From an uncultured Deferribacteraceae bacterium (GTDB lineage: Bacteria > Chrysiogenota > Deferribacteres > Deferribacterales > Mucispirillaceae): a stretch of DNA of 54,167 nt. Shown here in pieces: positions 20,272 to 30,707 of this stretch. The translations under genes were made by a program, and so were the position numbers. The notes beneath the pieces are model-generated. The model did no database searches, had not been told where the DNA came from, and saw nothing but the letters and a program-made list of their open reading frames with translations. The stretch lies in NCBI GenBank assembly GCA_947041225.1, contig CAMRDM010000002.1, positions 1-54,167 of the forward strand. The letters run 5' to 3'. Numbering within the stretch: the stretch's first letter is position 1; each line of letters begins with the position of its first letter.

Positions 20272-20984
20272 TGTTTAGCTTATTTTCAACTCTACTGCTT
20301 GCAACATCTCTATCATCGCCGTTCGGTTTTAGTGATGAGATGGTAGTAAATGAGATCGCATATCGAAGATTAAAAGAGGCTGAACATAATGTTGTATGGG
20401 CGAACAATCTTATTAAATTAGATAAATTAAATTTAGTAAGAATTATAGATATTTCGGAAAATCAAAGTTGGATTGTTGATACTCTAAACGGACGGATTAT
20501 CAAAGAAGAGCTGTATCTCAAAGAAGTTAGGTTGAAAGAGATAGAGGCTAAAAAAATAGATGATATTGCAAACGCTACTAGATTAGAAAGGTTAAGAAAT
20601 ATCGGTTCATCTGATCTTGTAATCACGATTGATGATGATGGAAATATCGTTCAGTTAAAAAATTCTAAAAGTGAAGAGATAGCGATAGGTAATGAGAAAT
20701 TTATTATCAATTTTGAAGTAGGCAAACATACTCCAATTGATAATTTTGATTTCATAGATCAATTGGATTTTTCAGTAACAGATAAGTTATCAGTTACAGG
20801 TTTTGCATCTCCTGATGGTTTAAATCCTAAGATGCAAGTTGATTTAGCATATAGAAGAATGCAGGTAGTAAAGGACGCGTTAATTAATCGTGGCTACACG
20901 GTTGTTGATGAGTTAGGTATCGTTTGCCCTAAAAATATTGAGCGTTCAAAATGTTGGAAAACAGAGATAGAGATAGATAAATAA
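20271..20984 (+). CDS. OmpA-family C-terminal domain protein in the tra operon
   Basis: FIINFEVGKHTPIDNFDFIDQLDFSVTDKLSVTGFASPDGLNPKMQVDLAYRRMQVVKDALINRGY resembles the OmpA-like peptidoglycan-binding domain. Confidence 0.6.
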   Translation: MFSLFSTLLLATSLSSPFGFSDEMVVNEIAYRRLKEAEHNVVWANNLIKLDKLNLVRIIDISENQSWIVDTLNGRIIKEELYLKEVRLKEIEAKKIDDIANATRLERLRNIGSSDLVITIDDDGNIVQLKNSKSEEIAIGNEKFIINFEVGKHTPIDNFDFIDQLDFSVTDKLSVTGFASPDGLNPKMQVDLAYRRMQVVKDALINRGYTVVDELGIVCPKNIERSKCWKTEIEIDK

Positions 20985-21007
20985 ATATGGTTGTACTGAG
21001 GAAGTAG

Positions 21008-22186
21008 ATGAAGAGTTTATCAGCTGAAGAGAAGAAGAAAAGAAATTTAATTGTCGCAGGTATTTTAGTTGTTGTATCAATTCTATTTTGGGTTGTGCTT
21101 GATACGTCGCCTGATGTGAAAAAAGATACTGATGCACCTGATATAAAAATTATTGATGATGAAGCTACGCTTGAGGATTCATTTCGTCAACGTTATGGAA
21201 CAGAGCTTGAACAGATCAAAAAAGATCTTGATGATATCGATAATCAATCTAAAGCTTTTATAGAAGAAAATAGATTGTTACAAGAACAGAATTTAGCGTT
21301 ACAAACTGCAAAATTATTAGAAGAAGATAATAGTACTGATGATCTTAGCGATGATGAAAGTTACACCTTTCCACCAGCTACTGATTACGATGAGAACACG
21401 GAGTTCAACTCTAATAATATTAATCAAGGTATACCTCCTGTTGTAACGGTTATGACTGGATTGATTAGTGTCGGATCGCCTATATCATCAACATCATCAA
21501 CTGATGAGATCAGTAACGCAAGTAACGGTAATAGAGCGAGTAAGAACGATCTTATAATCCCTACAGCATCATTTATGCGAGGCGAATTATTATCAGGAGT
21601 AACTGCTCCAACTATGGGTAAAGGAACATCTGATCCTGTGCCTGCAATAATTAGAGTAACCGATTTAGCACGTCTACCTAATTTTTATAGAGCTGATATA
21701 ACCGAGTGTTTTATCTTAGTTGAAAGTAAAGGAAGTCTAGCAACAGAGATGGTATCTATGCGACTTAAAACTTTATCGTGCAAAGATGTGAACGGCAAAA
21801 CTATTGAGCGAAATATAGATGGCTATGTTACTGGCGAGAACGGTATGGAGGGTTTACGAGGGCGTGTTGTATCGAAACAAGCGACGATTTTAGGGCGTAC
21901 ATTTATCGCATCATTTATGTCAGGATTAGCTGAAGCGTTTGGAGAGAGTACTCAATCAATTATCACATCTCCGTCAGGTACATTGACAACTGTTAATCCA
22001 GGAGACGCATTAGAAAGTGGATTATGGTCAGGTGCAGCAGGTGCTACAAATAGGCTTGCAGAGTTCTATATGGATTTAGCAAATGAGATGGTTCCAGTGA
22101 TAGAGATTAATGCAGGCCGTAAAGTTGATATCATCTTTTTGAAATCTGTAAATCTATCTTCATCTACATCTAAGGAGATCAATTAA
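21008..22186 (+). CDS. traB: TraB/VirB10-like T4SS protein (F-type)
   Basis: N-terminal TM, coiled coil, then FMRGELLSGVTAPT...PAIIRVTDLARLPNFYRADITECFILVESKGSLATEMVSMRLKTLSC. Confidence 0.9.
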   Translation: MKSLSAEEKKKRNLIVAGILVVVSILFWVVLDTSPDVKKDTDAPDIKIIDDEATLEDSFRQRYGTELEQIKKDLDDIDNQSKAFIEENRLLQEQNLALQTAKLLEEDNSTDDLSDDESYTFPPATDYDENTEFNSNNINQGIPPVVTVMTGLISVGSPISSTSSTDEISNASNGNRASKNDLIIPTASFMRGELLSGVTAPTMGKGTSDPVPAIIRVTDLARLPNFYRADITECFILVESKGSLATEMVSMRLKTLSCKDVNGKTIERNIDGYVTGENGMEGLRGRVVSKQATILGRTFIASFMSGLAEAFGESTQSIITSPSGTLTTVNPGDALESGLWSGAAGATNRLAEFYMDLANEMVPVIEINAGRKVDIIFLKSVNLSSSTSKEIN

Positions 22187-22351
22187 ATGAGATTAATTTT
22201 AATAATTATAGCAACTGTAACACTTCAAGGTTGTGCAATATTTATGCCTTACTCAGAGAATTTTTCATGTGAGCGTGGGATCGGTGAAGGCTACTGTGGT
22301 TCTGTATCTGACAACTACGAATATTCAACTAAACTAAATAGTAGCAAATAG
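22187..22351 (+). CDS. TraV N-terminal-like small lipoprotein (54 aa)
   Basis: MRLILIIIATVTLQGCAIFMPYSENFSCERGIGEGYCGSVSDNYEYSTKLNSSK: lipobox LQGC plus TraV-like FSC...CGSVSDxY motif. Below the ORF-track length cutoff. Confidence 0.65.
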   Translation: MRLILIIIATVTLQGCAIFMPYSENFSCERGIGEGYCGSVSDNYEYSTKLNSSK

Positions 22352-22365
22352 TAAAGAGGTCATAA

Positions 22366-22842
22366 ATGAACAAGAATTTTAAATATACAATAATCACTAT
22401 ATTACTAATATCGACAATCGGTTGTTCTAAGAGCAAGTTAATTAATGTCTACTCTGAAGATCAGATCGCATCTATGAAGATAGAAGAGATTATCGATAAT
22501 GATGATTTAACAAGTAAAGAGAAAGCAGATCTTCTACAGATAAAAATAGCAGAAGATATGGCAACTAAAAAGAAGTCTGTAGATATAGAGAAAGACACGA
22601 AACTTGCATCGATAATTAGTAAGCCAGTTGCACCGATGCGTACCTCTCCAACTATATTAAGAATACTTTTACTACCTTATGAGAATTCTGAAGGAGTGCT
22701 TAATTCATGGAGATACTCATTTTTAAAAGTTGATGATGGCGACTGGATATTATCAGATCATCTTAACGCAAAAACAATCGGTGGCAATAAAATATTAACT
22801 CCATTAGATATAAATAAATCTGAGGTTATCAATCGTGACTAA
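22366..22842 (+). CDS. Lipoprotein with TraV C-terminal-like segment
   Basis: Lipobox LISTIGCSKS; PVAPMRTSPTILRILLLPYENSEGVLNSWRYSFLKVDDGDWIL resembles the TraV C-terminal region. Confidence 0.6.
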   Translation: MNKNFKYTIITILLISTIGCSKSKLINVYSEDQIASMKIEEIIDNDDLTSKEKADLLQIKIAEDMATKKKSVDIEKDTKLASIISKPVAPMRTSPTILRILLLPYENSEGVLNSWRYSFLKVDDGDWILSDHLNAKTIGGNKILTPLDINKSEVINRD

Positions 22843-25348
22843 CTCTGATCCGAACATATATTCTACATTAATTGATAGAGATAGTCTGCCTCTACCGTAC
22901 TATAAATATAATGAAGATGATTATATTTTTCATAACGCTGATGGTGGCTTATCTATTGTCTTTCTATGCAAACCGTACGGTGGTGCAGGTGTTGAGTCTG
23001 GACTTATATCACTTATGAGTTCTATTCCTGAAGGAGCTGCAATACAGTTACTTCTATACTCATCTCCTGATATAACAGATTTAATCGATAGATGGAAAAC
23101 GATCAAGACAGTTGATGGAGATTTATATAGATCAACAAGAGATAGTTACGCTGATTTTATAGAGAGTAAAGCGAAAGAGATCATGTCTCCTAATATGCGT
23201 GTTCGTATATCTGATTATAAACTTGTGATAACGATAAGTTTAGGTGGTAAATCTGATATCTTCTCATTAGGCGATAGAGTAAAAAACTTATTTGGTGGCA
23301 AAAAAAATAAAGATTACAAAAATGAATATATGGAAAGATATGAGAAAATGAAGGAGTTACACGGCAGGTTATCGGCAGCATTAAAGGCTGCAAATCTGTT
23401 TCCTGAGAATGTTGATCCTGATAAATTAATTCGTATAGTTTATCCTCTATTAAATCCTAATCATGATTTTAGAAATATTCCAAGATGGAAAGGATCAGAA
23501 GATATATCTGATAACTGCGTTGCAAATGATACCGTCTTTGAAGTTGCTCACGATCATATCCGTTTTGATAATAGATACTCAAGAAGTATGTCTGTTAAGA
23601 ATTATAGCTACGATTGGTACTGTGGTATGAGTGAACATTTAATCGGTAATCCGTTCGGTAATCAAACAATTGAGAGCAACGTTCTTTACTGTTTAAATGT
23701 AATCAACATCGGTAAAAGTGGTATCAATAAAGTTAAAAGAAAATCACAGATAATTTTATCACAAAATCTTCCTGATCATCTATTCCCTCTTTTAGGTATG
23801 AAGAAGAGAGATCTTGCAATGGCTAATAAAGAACTTGAACGTGGTAAAACATTATTCCATATAAACTACTGCATAATCCCTATCGCTAATAGTTACGATG
23901 AACTCAACAACGCATCAGGACAACTGCAAGCATACTATCAACGTTTAGGATTTACGATTGAAGAGGATCGATATATTAATCTTCCAGTACTCCTATCAAC
24001 ACTTCCTGGTAACTACGATGAAAGATTTAAAGATGATCTTAAAAGAGGCATTATTGTATTCTTAGAAAACGCAGTTGATCTAGCCCCTGTTGCTGCTGAT
24101 TGGGGAGGCAATACTGCGACTCCTGAAGTGTTTTTCTTTACCCCTCGTGGACAGTTATTCTCATTCGATTTCTTCGCCTCAAACACAAACTATAATAGTT
24201 TTGTAATAGGCACATCAGGAGCAGGAAAATCAGTAGCGTTACAATCGATAGCTATGAACTATTTGATGAGTAATGATCTAGTTAGGATTATTGATATCGG
24301 TGGATCGTATGAAAATTTCTGTAATATTTTAGATGGACAGTATATAGATATCAAACCTGAAACACCTATCTGTTTAAATCCATGGACAGATATATCTGAT
24401 GAAAAAACATTCAATGAGTTTAGTGAGTTTCTAGCTGATTGGTATTGGATGATGGGATCACCAGCTGATTATAAATTATCACAAGAACATGAGAAATATA
24501 TTAAAAGTTGGCTTGCAATCGCACTTAAAAAATCTTTTGATAAACACGGCATAGATAGTAATGTTGATACCGTTGTTGAGTGCTTACGACATGAAGTTGT
24601 AAGGGATAGTAAGATAGGTATTTTAGATGCTCGTATGTCAGATTTCATACAGATATTATCAAGTTATATGAGTACTGGAATTTACGGTGCATTCTTTAAC
24701 GGTAAAGCTGAGATCACTTTCAGTTCTAACATCGTTGTGCTTGAAACTGGATCGATGGAGAATATCCCTGCACTGCGTGATCCGATAATTATGATCTTAA
24801 CTTATCATATCTCTAAATCGATCTATCTAGGTCATAACACCGAAAATAAAAAACATCTAGTTATTATAGATGAAGCACATAAATTTCTAGGCAATCATAA
24901 AATCGATGGGTTTGTGGAACAAGCGTATCGTAGATTTAGAAAACATAAAGCATCGATGATAATCGGTACACAAGGTTATGAAGATTTATCAGGAGACGCT
25001 GGCAATAGTAGTCGTGCAGGTAGAGTTATAATCGATAACTCTGCATTTCAAATATTTATGAAACAATCGCCATCATCTGCTGAGAAACTTAAAAACTCTG
25101 AAAGTCATAATTTTGATGAGTATGAAAAAAGTATGATCGACTCAATCAAATCAGTTAAAGGAGAGTACTCTGAAGCTATCTTAATCCATGAAAATTTAAA
25201 AGTTAAATTGAGAATAGTTTTAGATCCGTTTCAGAAGAAAATGTTCTTCACCACTCCTGATATGCGTAACTATATTCGTCAGAAAGTGCGTGAAGGAATG
25301 TCGTTTATCGACGCATTAAACAGTATGCCTGATGAGTTGATAATATAA
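22835..25348 (+). CDS. traC: TraC/VirB4-like T4SS ATPase
   Basis: Walker A VIGTSGAGKSVALQS; Walker B HLVIIDEAHKFLG; 837 aa. Confidence 0.9.
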   Translation: MTNSDPNIYSTLIDRDSLPLPYYKYNEDDYIFHNADGGLSIVFLCKPYGGAGVESGLISLMSSIPEGAAIQLLLYSSPDITDLIDRWKTIKTVDGDLYRSTRDSYADFIESKAKEIMSPNMRVRISDYKLVITISLGGKSDIFSLGDRVKNLFGGKKNKDYKNEYMERYEKMKELHGRLSAALKAANLFPENVDPDKLIRIVYPLLNPNHDFRNIPRWKGSEDISDNCVANDTVFEVAHDHIRFDNRYSRSMSVKNYSYDWYCGMSEHLIGNPFGNQTIESNVLYCLNVINIGKSGINKVKRKSQIILSQNLPDHLFPLLGMKKRDLAMANKELERGKTLFHINYCIIPIANSYDELNNASGQLQAYYQRLGFTIEEDRYINLPVLLSTLPGNYDERFKDDLKRGIIVFLENAVDLAPVAADWGGNTATPEVFFFTPRGQLFSFDFFASNTNYNSFVIGTSGAGKSVALQSIAMNYLMSNDLVRIIDIGGSYENFCNILDGQYIDIKPETPICLNPWTDISDEKTFNEFSEFLADWYWMMGSPADYKLSQEHEKYIKSWLAIALKKSFDKHGIDSNVDTVVECLRHEVVRDSKIGILDARMSDFIQILSSYMSTGIYGAFFNGKAEITFSSNIVVLETGSMENIPALRDPIIMILTYHISKSIYLGHNTENKKHLVIIDEAHKFLGNHKIDGFVEQAYRRFRKHKASMIIGTQGYEDLSGDAGNSSRAGRVIIDNSAFQIFMKQSPSSAEKLKNSESHNFDEYEKSMIDSIKSVKGEYSEAILIHENLKVKLRIVLDPFQKKMFFTTPDMRNYIRQKVREGMSFIDALNSMPDELII

Positions 25349-25842
25349 TGAGAAATAAAAAGATAAATAAGATAGGGATACTACTGGTTTGCATAGCTAC
25401 CCTCTTGATATTAACGGCAATTACCTTAAAATGTTTTATAGCGATTAGTGGCGATATATCACTTCCCTACTCTATTTGGTTGAAAGGTGATAAGAGTGAT
25501 CAGTATATAAAAGGTAGTTACGTTATGAGCTATCCTATAGGCACAAGAGCTATCAAATATGATTACATCATTAAACAGATCAGTTGTGTTGCAGGCGATA
25601 GATTGACTGTCAAAAAAGATAGTAACATTAAAAATATGTTTTGTAATGATGAGTTAATCGGCGAGGTATTAAGCGAAGATAGAGACGGTAAAAAGATTGA
25701 AAGTTTTACGATAAGTGATGAGCTTATAATACCTAACGGATATTATTTTTTATCAGGAACACATAAACGAAGTTACGATAGTCGCTACTTTGGAGTAGTA
25801 AATATTGAAAAGATTGTGATAGAAGTTTACCCACTTCTATAA
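25348..25842 (+). CDS. TraF-type S26 signal peptidase
   Basis: SLPYSIWLK...IKQISCVAGDRLTV...NGYYFLSGTHKRSYDSRYFG: Ser and Lys catalytic context of S26/TraF. Confidence 0.85.
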   Translation: MRNKKINKIGILLVCIATLLILTAITLKCFIAISGDISLPYSIWLKGDKSDQYIKGSYVMSYPIGTRAIKYDYIIKQISCVAGDRLTVKKDSNIKNMFCNDELIGEVLSEDRDGKKIESFTISDELIIPNGYYFLSGTHKRSYDSRYFGVVNIEKIVIEVYPLL

Positions 25843-25851
25843 GGGGAATAG

Positions 25852-26448
25852 ATGAGATTAACATATATATTACTGATACTTTTTATACCTACATATCTAC
25901 TTGCAAAAAGCTATCCGATTTTTGAAGAGGATCTGTTTGAGGCTATTAGTCGCTACAGCGAAACTAAAGAGTTTGAAGAGAAAGTTTTAAAAGATAGAGA
26001 TGAAAAGGTAAAAACTATTGTAGAGATGTCAGGGATAAAACTGCCAACTGCAACAGATAACTACACTTATAAAATAGTTGATAGTTACACTCTAACGCAA
26101 GATATACCGAGGGTTGATAGAGAGGGAAATATTATCGGTGTTCTATATAAAAAAGGATTTAAGTTTAACCCACTTAAATTTATAAAAATAGCTCCACCAT
26201 CATTAATTATTTTTGATGCTTGCAATATGAAAGAGAAAAAGTATGTACAAAACTTAATTAAAACAAGAAAGAATTTTATGCTTGTATCAGGTGGTTGCGA
26301 GCTACAAAATATCGAAGGATTTAGAGAGATGGTTTATTTAACTAATCAAGAGATGATAGATAAATTTAAGTTGAAAACCACTATATCAATAGTTGATGTA
26401 AACATAAAGGAGGCAGTTTATGAGATTAAAGTTATCGCTACTAATTAA
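25852..26448 (+). CDS. traW: TraW-like pilus assembly protein
   Basis: Signal peptide; FNPLKFIKIAPPSLIIFDACNMKEKKYVQNLI; position before traU. Confidence 0.8.
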   Translation: MRLTYILLILFIPTYLLAKSYPIFEEDLFEAISRYSETKEFEEKVLKDRDEKVKTIVEMSGIKLPTATDNYTYKIVDSYTLTQDIPRVDREGNIIGVLYKKGFKFNPLKFIKIAPPSLIIFDACNMKEKKYVQNLIKTRKNFMLVSGGCELQNIEGFREMVYLTNQEMIDKFKLKTTISIVDVNIKEAVYEIKVIATN

Positions 26449-27454
26449 TATTATTTTTCTAACTATCATAACGCCGTCAGTATATGCCGATCCTGCATGT
26501 AATGCTGCAATGGGTAGTGGTGCAATTCTTGAAGTGAATAAAAACTTGTTAAAAACAATGAACAATATGGCTCCGCTCAGAATGGGTTCAGTTGAACTTA
26601 TCTCAGGAGATGATTTGCCGTCAGTTGATAATGTTGATTCTAAGTTCATCTGTTGGTGTAAACGAGGCCCTATTGTTCTTCCTGGCATCGCTATAAGTTT
26701 TTGGAACAATGTAGGCATTGTTGAAACAAGTACAATACCGTACTGTTTTCCATCTTTATCACTAAAGATACCTCTAAAGTTCGGAGCAGATATGAGTTAC
26801 GGACAGCGTAATACTGGTAGATTAGGTGAGAATAAAATCTCTGCACAAACACATTATCTAACATTAAATTTATTAGGTTTGATTAATGAGGCGTTATCAA
26901 TTTTATGTCTACATTTTGTAGAAGCTCCAACGACTGGTATAGATCATATGAGCGAAGTGTATCCTTGGTGGCAGAACGATACATGGGCTGTAATATTTGC
27001 ACCTGATAGTTTACTTGTTGCAAACCCTGTTGCACAAGCTGCCTGTTTTGCCGACTCTGCTGCATCAGTATTAAATAAGCCGTTAGATTATCTTTACTGG
27101 TGTTACGGCACATGGGGATCAAGATATCCTAATACTGTAACTGTTGGATCAGGTGATGCGATTTCATCATACGCACTATTAGTTGCAAGAACAGTATCAT
27201 CACAATTCAAATCGTTAAAGATAACTTTAACAAGTGGCAAGCATATGTTTAAAGATTACTGTCAACCAGTACCGTCCTTACTTATGAAAAAATCAGTTGT
27301 AAATGTTTTTCCGATCCACCCTATTTTATACGATAAACGGTTATCGATCGGAGCATCATCATTTGTATGGGGAGTGGGACAAGATATGCCAATAAAAAAT
27401 AAAGGTGTGATGACTTGGGCTGTATATCAGAAACGAGATTGTTGTGCATTATAA
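26420..27454 (+). CDS. traU: TraU-like pilus assembly protein
   Basis: DPACNAAMGSGAILEVNKNLLKTMNNMAPLRMGSVELISGDD...FICWCKRGPIVLPGIAISFW; F-type order. Confidence 0.85.
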   Translation: MRLKLSLLINIIFLTIITPSVYADPACNAAMGSGAILEVNKNLLKTMNNMAPLRMGSVELISGDDLPSVDNVDSKFICWCKRGPIVLPGIAISFWNNVGIVETSTIPYCFPSLSLKIPLKFGADMSYGQRNTGRLGENKISAQTHYLTLNLLGLINEALSILCLHFVEAPTTGIDHMSEVYPWWQNDTWAVIFAPDSLLVANPVAQAACFADSAASVLNKPLDYLYWCYGTWGSRYPNTVTVGSGDAISSYALLVARTVSSQFKSLKITLTSGKHMFKDYCQPVPSLLMKKSVVNVFPIHPILYDKRLSIGASSFVWGVGQDMPIKNKGVMTWAVYQKRDCCAL

Positions 27455-27472
27455 TTATAAAAGGAGCTACTC

Positions 27473-29512
27473 ATGTTTATAAAGTTTTTACGTTTTTCAA
27501 CACCATTACTGGTGCTAATATTAATCGTCCCTATCTTCGCAGGTGCAAGCGATATGAGAACTATATCAAACGATGCTGTAGATACGATCGATCTAGGGCA
27601 ACAAAATAATCTAAAATCTAATAAAGATATGATTGACACATATCAACAGATAGATAACTTTTCAGGTGGCCGTGATAAGAACGCTATATCTTCTAAGCTA
27701 TCAGGATTGATCGGTGAAACAGAGTCTCACTCATTAGACGGTTCTACATCATTTGATGGACAAATAATATGTGAAGGCAAAACTGCACTTGGCACTATCA
27801 CATACACTAAAAATAGCAGTAATAAGCGTTTAACAATAAAATTAGATTTAGAAGAGTACGGAAGTAAATCGATATCTAATATCTCATCAATCTGTTCAGA
27901 TGGCGTTCTATCAAAATCAGGTAGTAACGCTTATGGGTACTCATTTATATTTAATACAACTGGCAAGCTTGATGTTACGTCGCGTTCAAATCTATCTAAC
28001 TGTGAAGGGATAGATATATATAGTAACTACTCTGCAACAGAAGATGATTACGATATGTTGACTGGTCAAGTTATTAAATTTTTATCAAGCAACACAAGTA
28101 TCGGAGCTATCGTATCAGAGAAAGAAACGATGAGTGAAAATATCGCAGTTGTTAAATTGATGTCACAGAACTCAACTCTTTGTGGAACAGATACAGTTAT
28201 TGGTGGAACTGGTTCAGATCTATACTCGTACACCCCACTTGATAAATTATATCAAACAAATATAGATGGATCACTCGCTATCCCTGATGGCTCATCTGCT
28301 ATTAGCGACTCATTAAGTAATGAAGGCAGTATCTATTATATGATGAATAAATCGCTTGATACAGAGTATGAAGATAATGTATCGATCGGTTCAGCAGATA
28401 ATAATATATGTGCGATTGAAAATAAAATACTAAGTTCAACAGGTGGATTTATAACCGATGGTGGATGTTCTTTTAATAAAAATATCTGTACACAAATTAT
28501 CGAAGATAAAGACGGATATAGTCTCTGTATAAGAGAGGCTATTATTACAGATACGACAGCTGGAGGCGATCTATTTAACGGTATCTGTGGTGAGTATAAT
28601 TTAGAGGTAACTAAACGAAAAGACTCTCCTAATTTTAAGTTTACTATAAATGGTAATGGAGGTATGGACTGTAGTTTCTCAAGTGGTTCAAAAGGTACTA
28701 TAGATAATATTAGTGAAAACTTAAACTACTATGCAACAAGTTGTACTGATGAAAAATTAGCACTAAACATTAAGCTAACTACAAAATTTAAAGCTAATAA
28801 CGAGTTATCATTAAATAGTAGAAACGATTGTGTAAGCAACGATAAAACGTGTCAGATGATATCTGAGAAAGTATGTAAATCAGATAAAAAAGATTGTATC
28901 CAAACAGTTGAAAATATGAAGAGAGTAAGAACTGCAATTATTGAAAATGATGTAATAGAGATTAACGGTAAAAAATACACTCTAAGTGCTAACGGTTCTA
29001 AGATATCAGTTGTTGATGAGTTGAGTGAGGTAAAAGAATTCAATATCGATAACGGTCTTGGTTATGCGTATATAGAAAGAGTTTACGCCTGCCCTAGTAA
29101 TGATAACGACGGCTTAAAAGATGAGAAAGATATTTTAGGAAATATATTAGGTAACTATGATGAATCGTATATTAACGGCAAATTAGTGCCTAAAGGTTGC
29201 ACTATACCTATCTGTCTTGTAAGCATGCAGACAGATGATAGAACAGTTGTTAATAATGAAACTGGAGAAACACGTATCGATGTAGGTAACTCAAGTTCAA
29301 TTATAAAGGAGGTTAGATCGTGCCAACCTATTCTTGATAGCGATAAGTTTGCGTGTCCGTATGATCCAGTTAAAAAGGAAAGTATTCTAGAACAATGTTC
29401 ATGCGATACAGAAATGCTTATGGATACAATCGGAGGCACTCTATCAGGTTTAGAAGTTATGAGACAGATTGCAGAAGGCAACCAAACCCAGTGCAATCAA
29501 ACAAAAGAATAA
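27473..29512 (+). CDS. traN: TraN-like mating-pair stabilisation protein
   Basis: Cys-rich 679-aa exported protein directly after traU. Confidence 0.7.
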   Translation: MFIKFLRFSTPLLVLILIVPIFAGASDMRTISNDAVDTIDLGQQNNLKSNKDMIDTYQQIDNFSGGRDKNAISSKLSGLIGETESHSLDGSTSFDGQIICEGKTALGTITYTKNSSNKRLTIKLDLEEYGSKSISNISSICSDGVLSKSGSNAYGYSFIFNTTGKLDVTSRSNLSNCEGIDIYSNYSATEDDYDMLTGQVIKFLSSNTSIGAIVSEKETMSENIAVVKLMSQNSTLCGTDTVIGGTGSDLYSYTPLDKLYQTNIDGSLAIPDGSSAISDSLSNEGSIYYMMNKSLDTEYEDNVSIGSADNNICAIENKILSSTGGFITDGGCSFNKNICTQIIEDKDGYSLCIREAIITDTTAGGDLFNGICGEYNLEVTKRKDSPNFKFTINGNGGMDCSFSSGSKGTIDNISENLNYYATSCTDEKLALNIKLTTKFKANNELSLNSRNDCVSNDKTCQMISEKVCKSDKKDCIQTVENMKRVRTAIIENDVIEINGKKYTLSANGSKISVVDELSEVKEFNIDNGLGYAYIERVYACPSNDNDGLKDEKDILGNILGNYDESYINGKLVPKGCTIPICLVSMQTDDRTVVNNETGETRIDVGNSSSIIKEVRSCQPILDSDKFACPYDPVKKESILEQCSCDTEMLMDTIGGTLSGLEVMRQIAEGNQTQCNQTKE

Positions 29513-29555
29513 CAGAAGTTTTATCCAATAAAAAATAGTATTAAGGAGAAAAGAA

Positions 29556-29840
29556 ATGATAAGAATTATTTTATGTTTAGTAACAGTAGCAGTAGTAATA
29601 ATGCCAGAGTTAGGTTATTCAGCATCAGCAGATGCAGCCGAGTTAGATGATGTATGGAATAAACTTAAAGTTGGAATAGCAGGTACATACGGTAAAATTG
29701 CATCGTTAGGGATAGTAATAGCATCAATATGGAATAGAGAGCGTATCGGAATGATGGGTATGGGTGGTGGCATTATTATCGGCGTTATGATCCCTACCGT
29801 ACCTGCAATTATCGACAAGCTCGGCACAGTAACATTTTAA
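29556..29840 (+). CDS. TraA/VirB2-like pilin candidate
   Basis: 94 aa, signal peptide, two hydrophobic segments, directly upstream of TraL-TraE. Confidence 0.6.
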   Translation: MIRIILCLVTVAVVIMPELGYSASADAAELDDVWNKLKVGIAGTYGKIASLGIVIASIWNRERIGMMGMGGGIIIGVMIPTVPAIIDKLGTVTF

Positions 29841-29841
29841 T

Positions 29842-30141
29842 ATGAGTAACGCTAGATATATCCCTAAATATTTAGATGCACAACCTCAGTTCTTATGGTT
29901 TGAATTAGATGAAGCAATGATCTTGCTTATGGGACTTGTTACAGGAAGAATGTTAGATCAGATGATTGTATTTGTAGTTATATCATTTGCAGTTCAGAAA
30001 GTATACTCACGTCTAAAGAATGCAAAACAGACAGGGTTTGTGCAACACACATTATACGCACTAGGGCTTGTCAAATTTAAAAGTAATCTAGGGAAATTTA
30101 AAAAGATCCCTGATTACTATATAAAATTTTACGTTAAATAA
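29842..30141 (+). CDS. traL: TraL-like T4SS protein
   Basis: RYIPKYLDAQPQFLWFELDEAMILLMGLVTG; 99 aa. Confidence 0.8.
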   Translation: MSNARYIPKYLDAQPQFLWFELDEAMILLMGLVTGRMLDQMIVFVVISFAVQKVYSRLKNAKQTGFVQHTLYALGLVKFKSNLGKFKKIPDYYIKFYVK

Positions 30142-30152
30142 TAGGATAAAAA

Positions 30153-30707
30153 ATGAAGACTAAATTTTTCAATGAATGGGATAAACTTAAAATGAGAGAC
30201 AATATCAACTTTTATATAATTGTGATATTAGCAGTTATACTTGTTGTTCAAACGATTGCTATAATTAATATCGTGCAGAATAGAACTGTTGTAATACTAC
30301 CTCCTCAAGTAGATCAAGAGTTTCAAATTGTAGGCAATACGTTATCTAAATCGTATCTTGAACAGGTATCGTTTTATATATCAGATCGGATAATGTCTCT
30401 CTCTCCTAGCAATGCAAAAGTGAGTTTAGAGAGTATCGCTCCGTTCTTATCAACAGATGTTGAACATTTAAAAGTTATTAAAAAAACGTTAGAGAAAGAA
30501 GCCGAACTAATCATATCTGAGAACTTGTTTCAATCGTTCTACCCTAACAAATTTCAGATAAATGAGAAAGATAAAATCATGACTGTTACAGGCGTACTTA
30601 GAAAATATATCGGAGATATGTTCGTGCAGTCTAAAGATCAAAAGATCGATTATCCGTATGAGATCAAATCAGGCAGATTAATTATTAAAGGAGTTAATAT
30701 AAGATGA
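30153..30707 (+). CDS. traE: TraE-like T4SS protein
   Basis: N-terminal TM; TVVILPPQVDQEFQIVGNTLSKSYLEQVSFYISDRIMSLSPSNA. Confidence 0.85.
   Translation: MKTKFFNEWDKLKMRDNINFYIIVILAVILVVQTIAIINIVQNRTVVILPPQVDQEFQIVGNTLSKSYLEQVSFYISDRIMSLSPSNAKVSLESIAPFLSTDVEHLKVIKKTLEKEAELIISENLFQSFYPNKFQINEKDKIMTVTGVLRKYIGDMFVQSKDQKIDYPYEIKSGRLIIKGVNIR

Noticed and set aside
27415-27639. Overlapping ORFs 27415..27609 (+) and 27427..27639 (-)
   Set aside because: Cover the traU/traN junction out of frame; no SD or family features.
26386-29496. Minus-strand ORFs inside tra genes (26386..26718, 26883..27122, 28852..29043, 29155..29496, 29615..29827, 33089..33838)
   Set aside because: Shadows of strong plus-strand T4SS genes; no family features.
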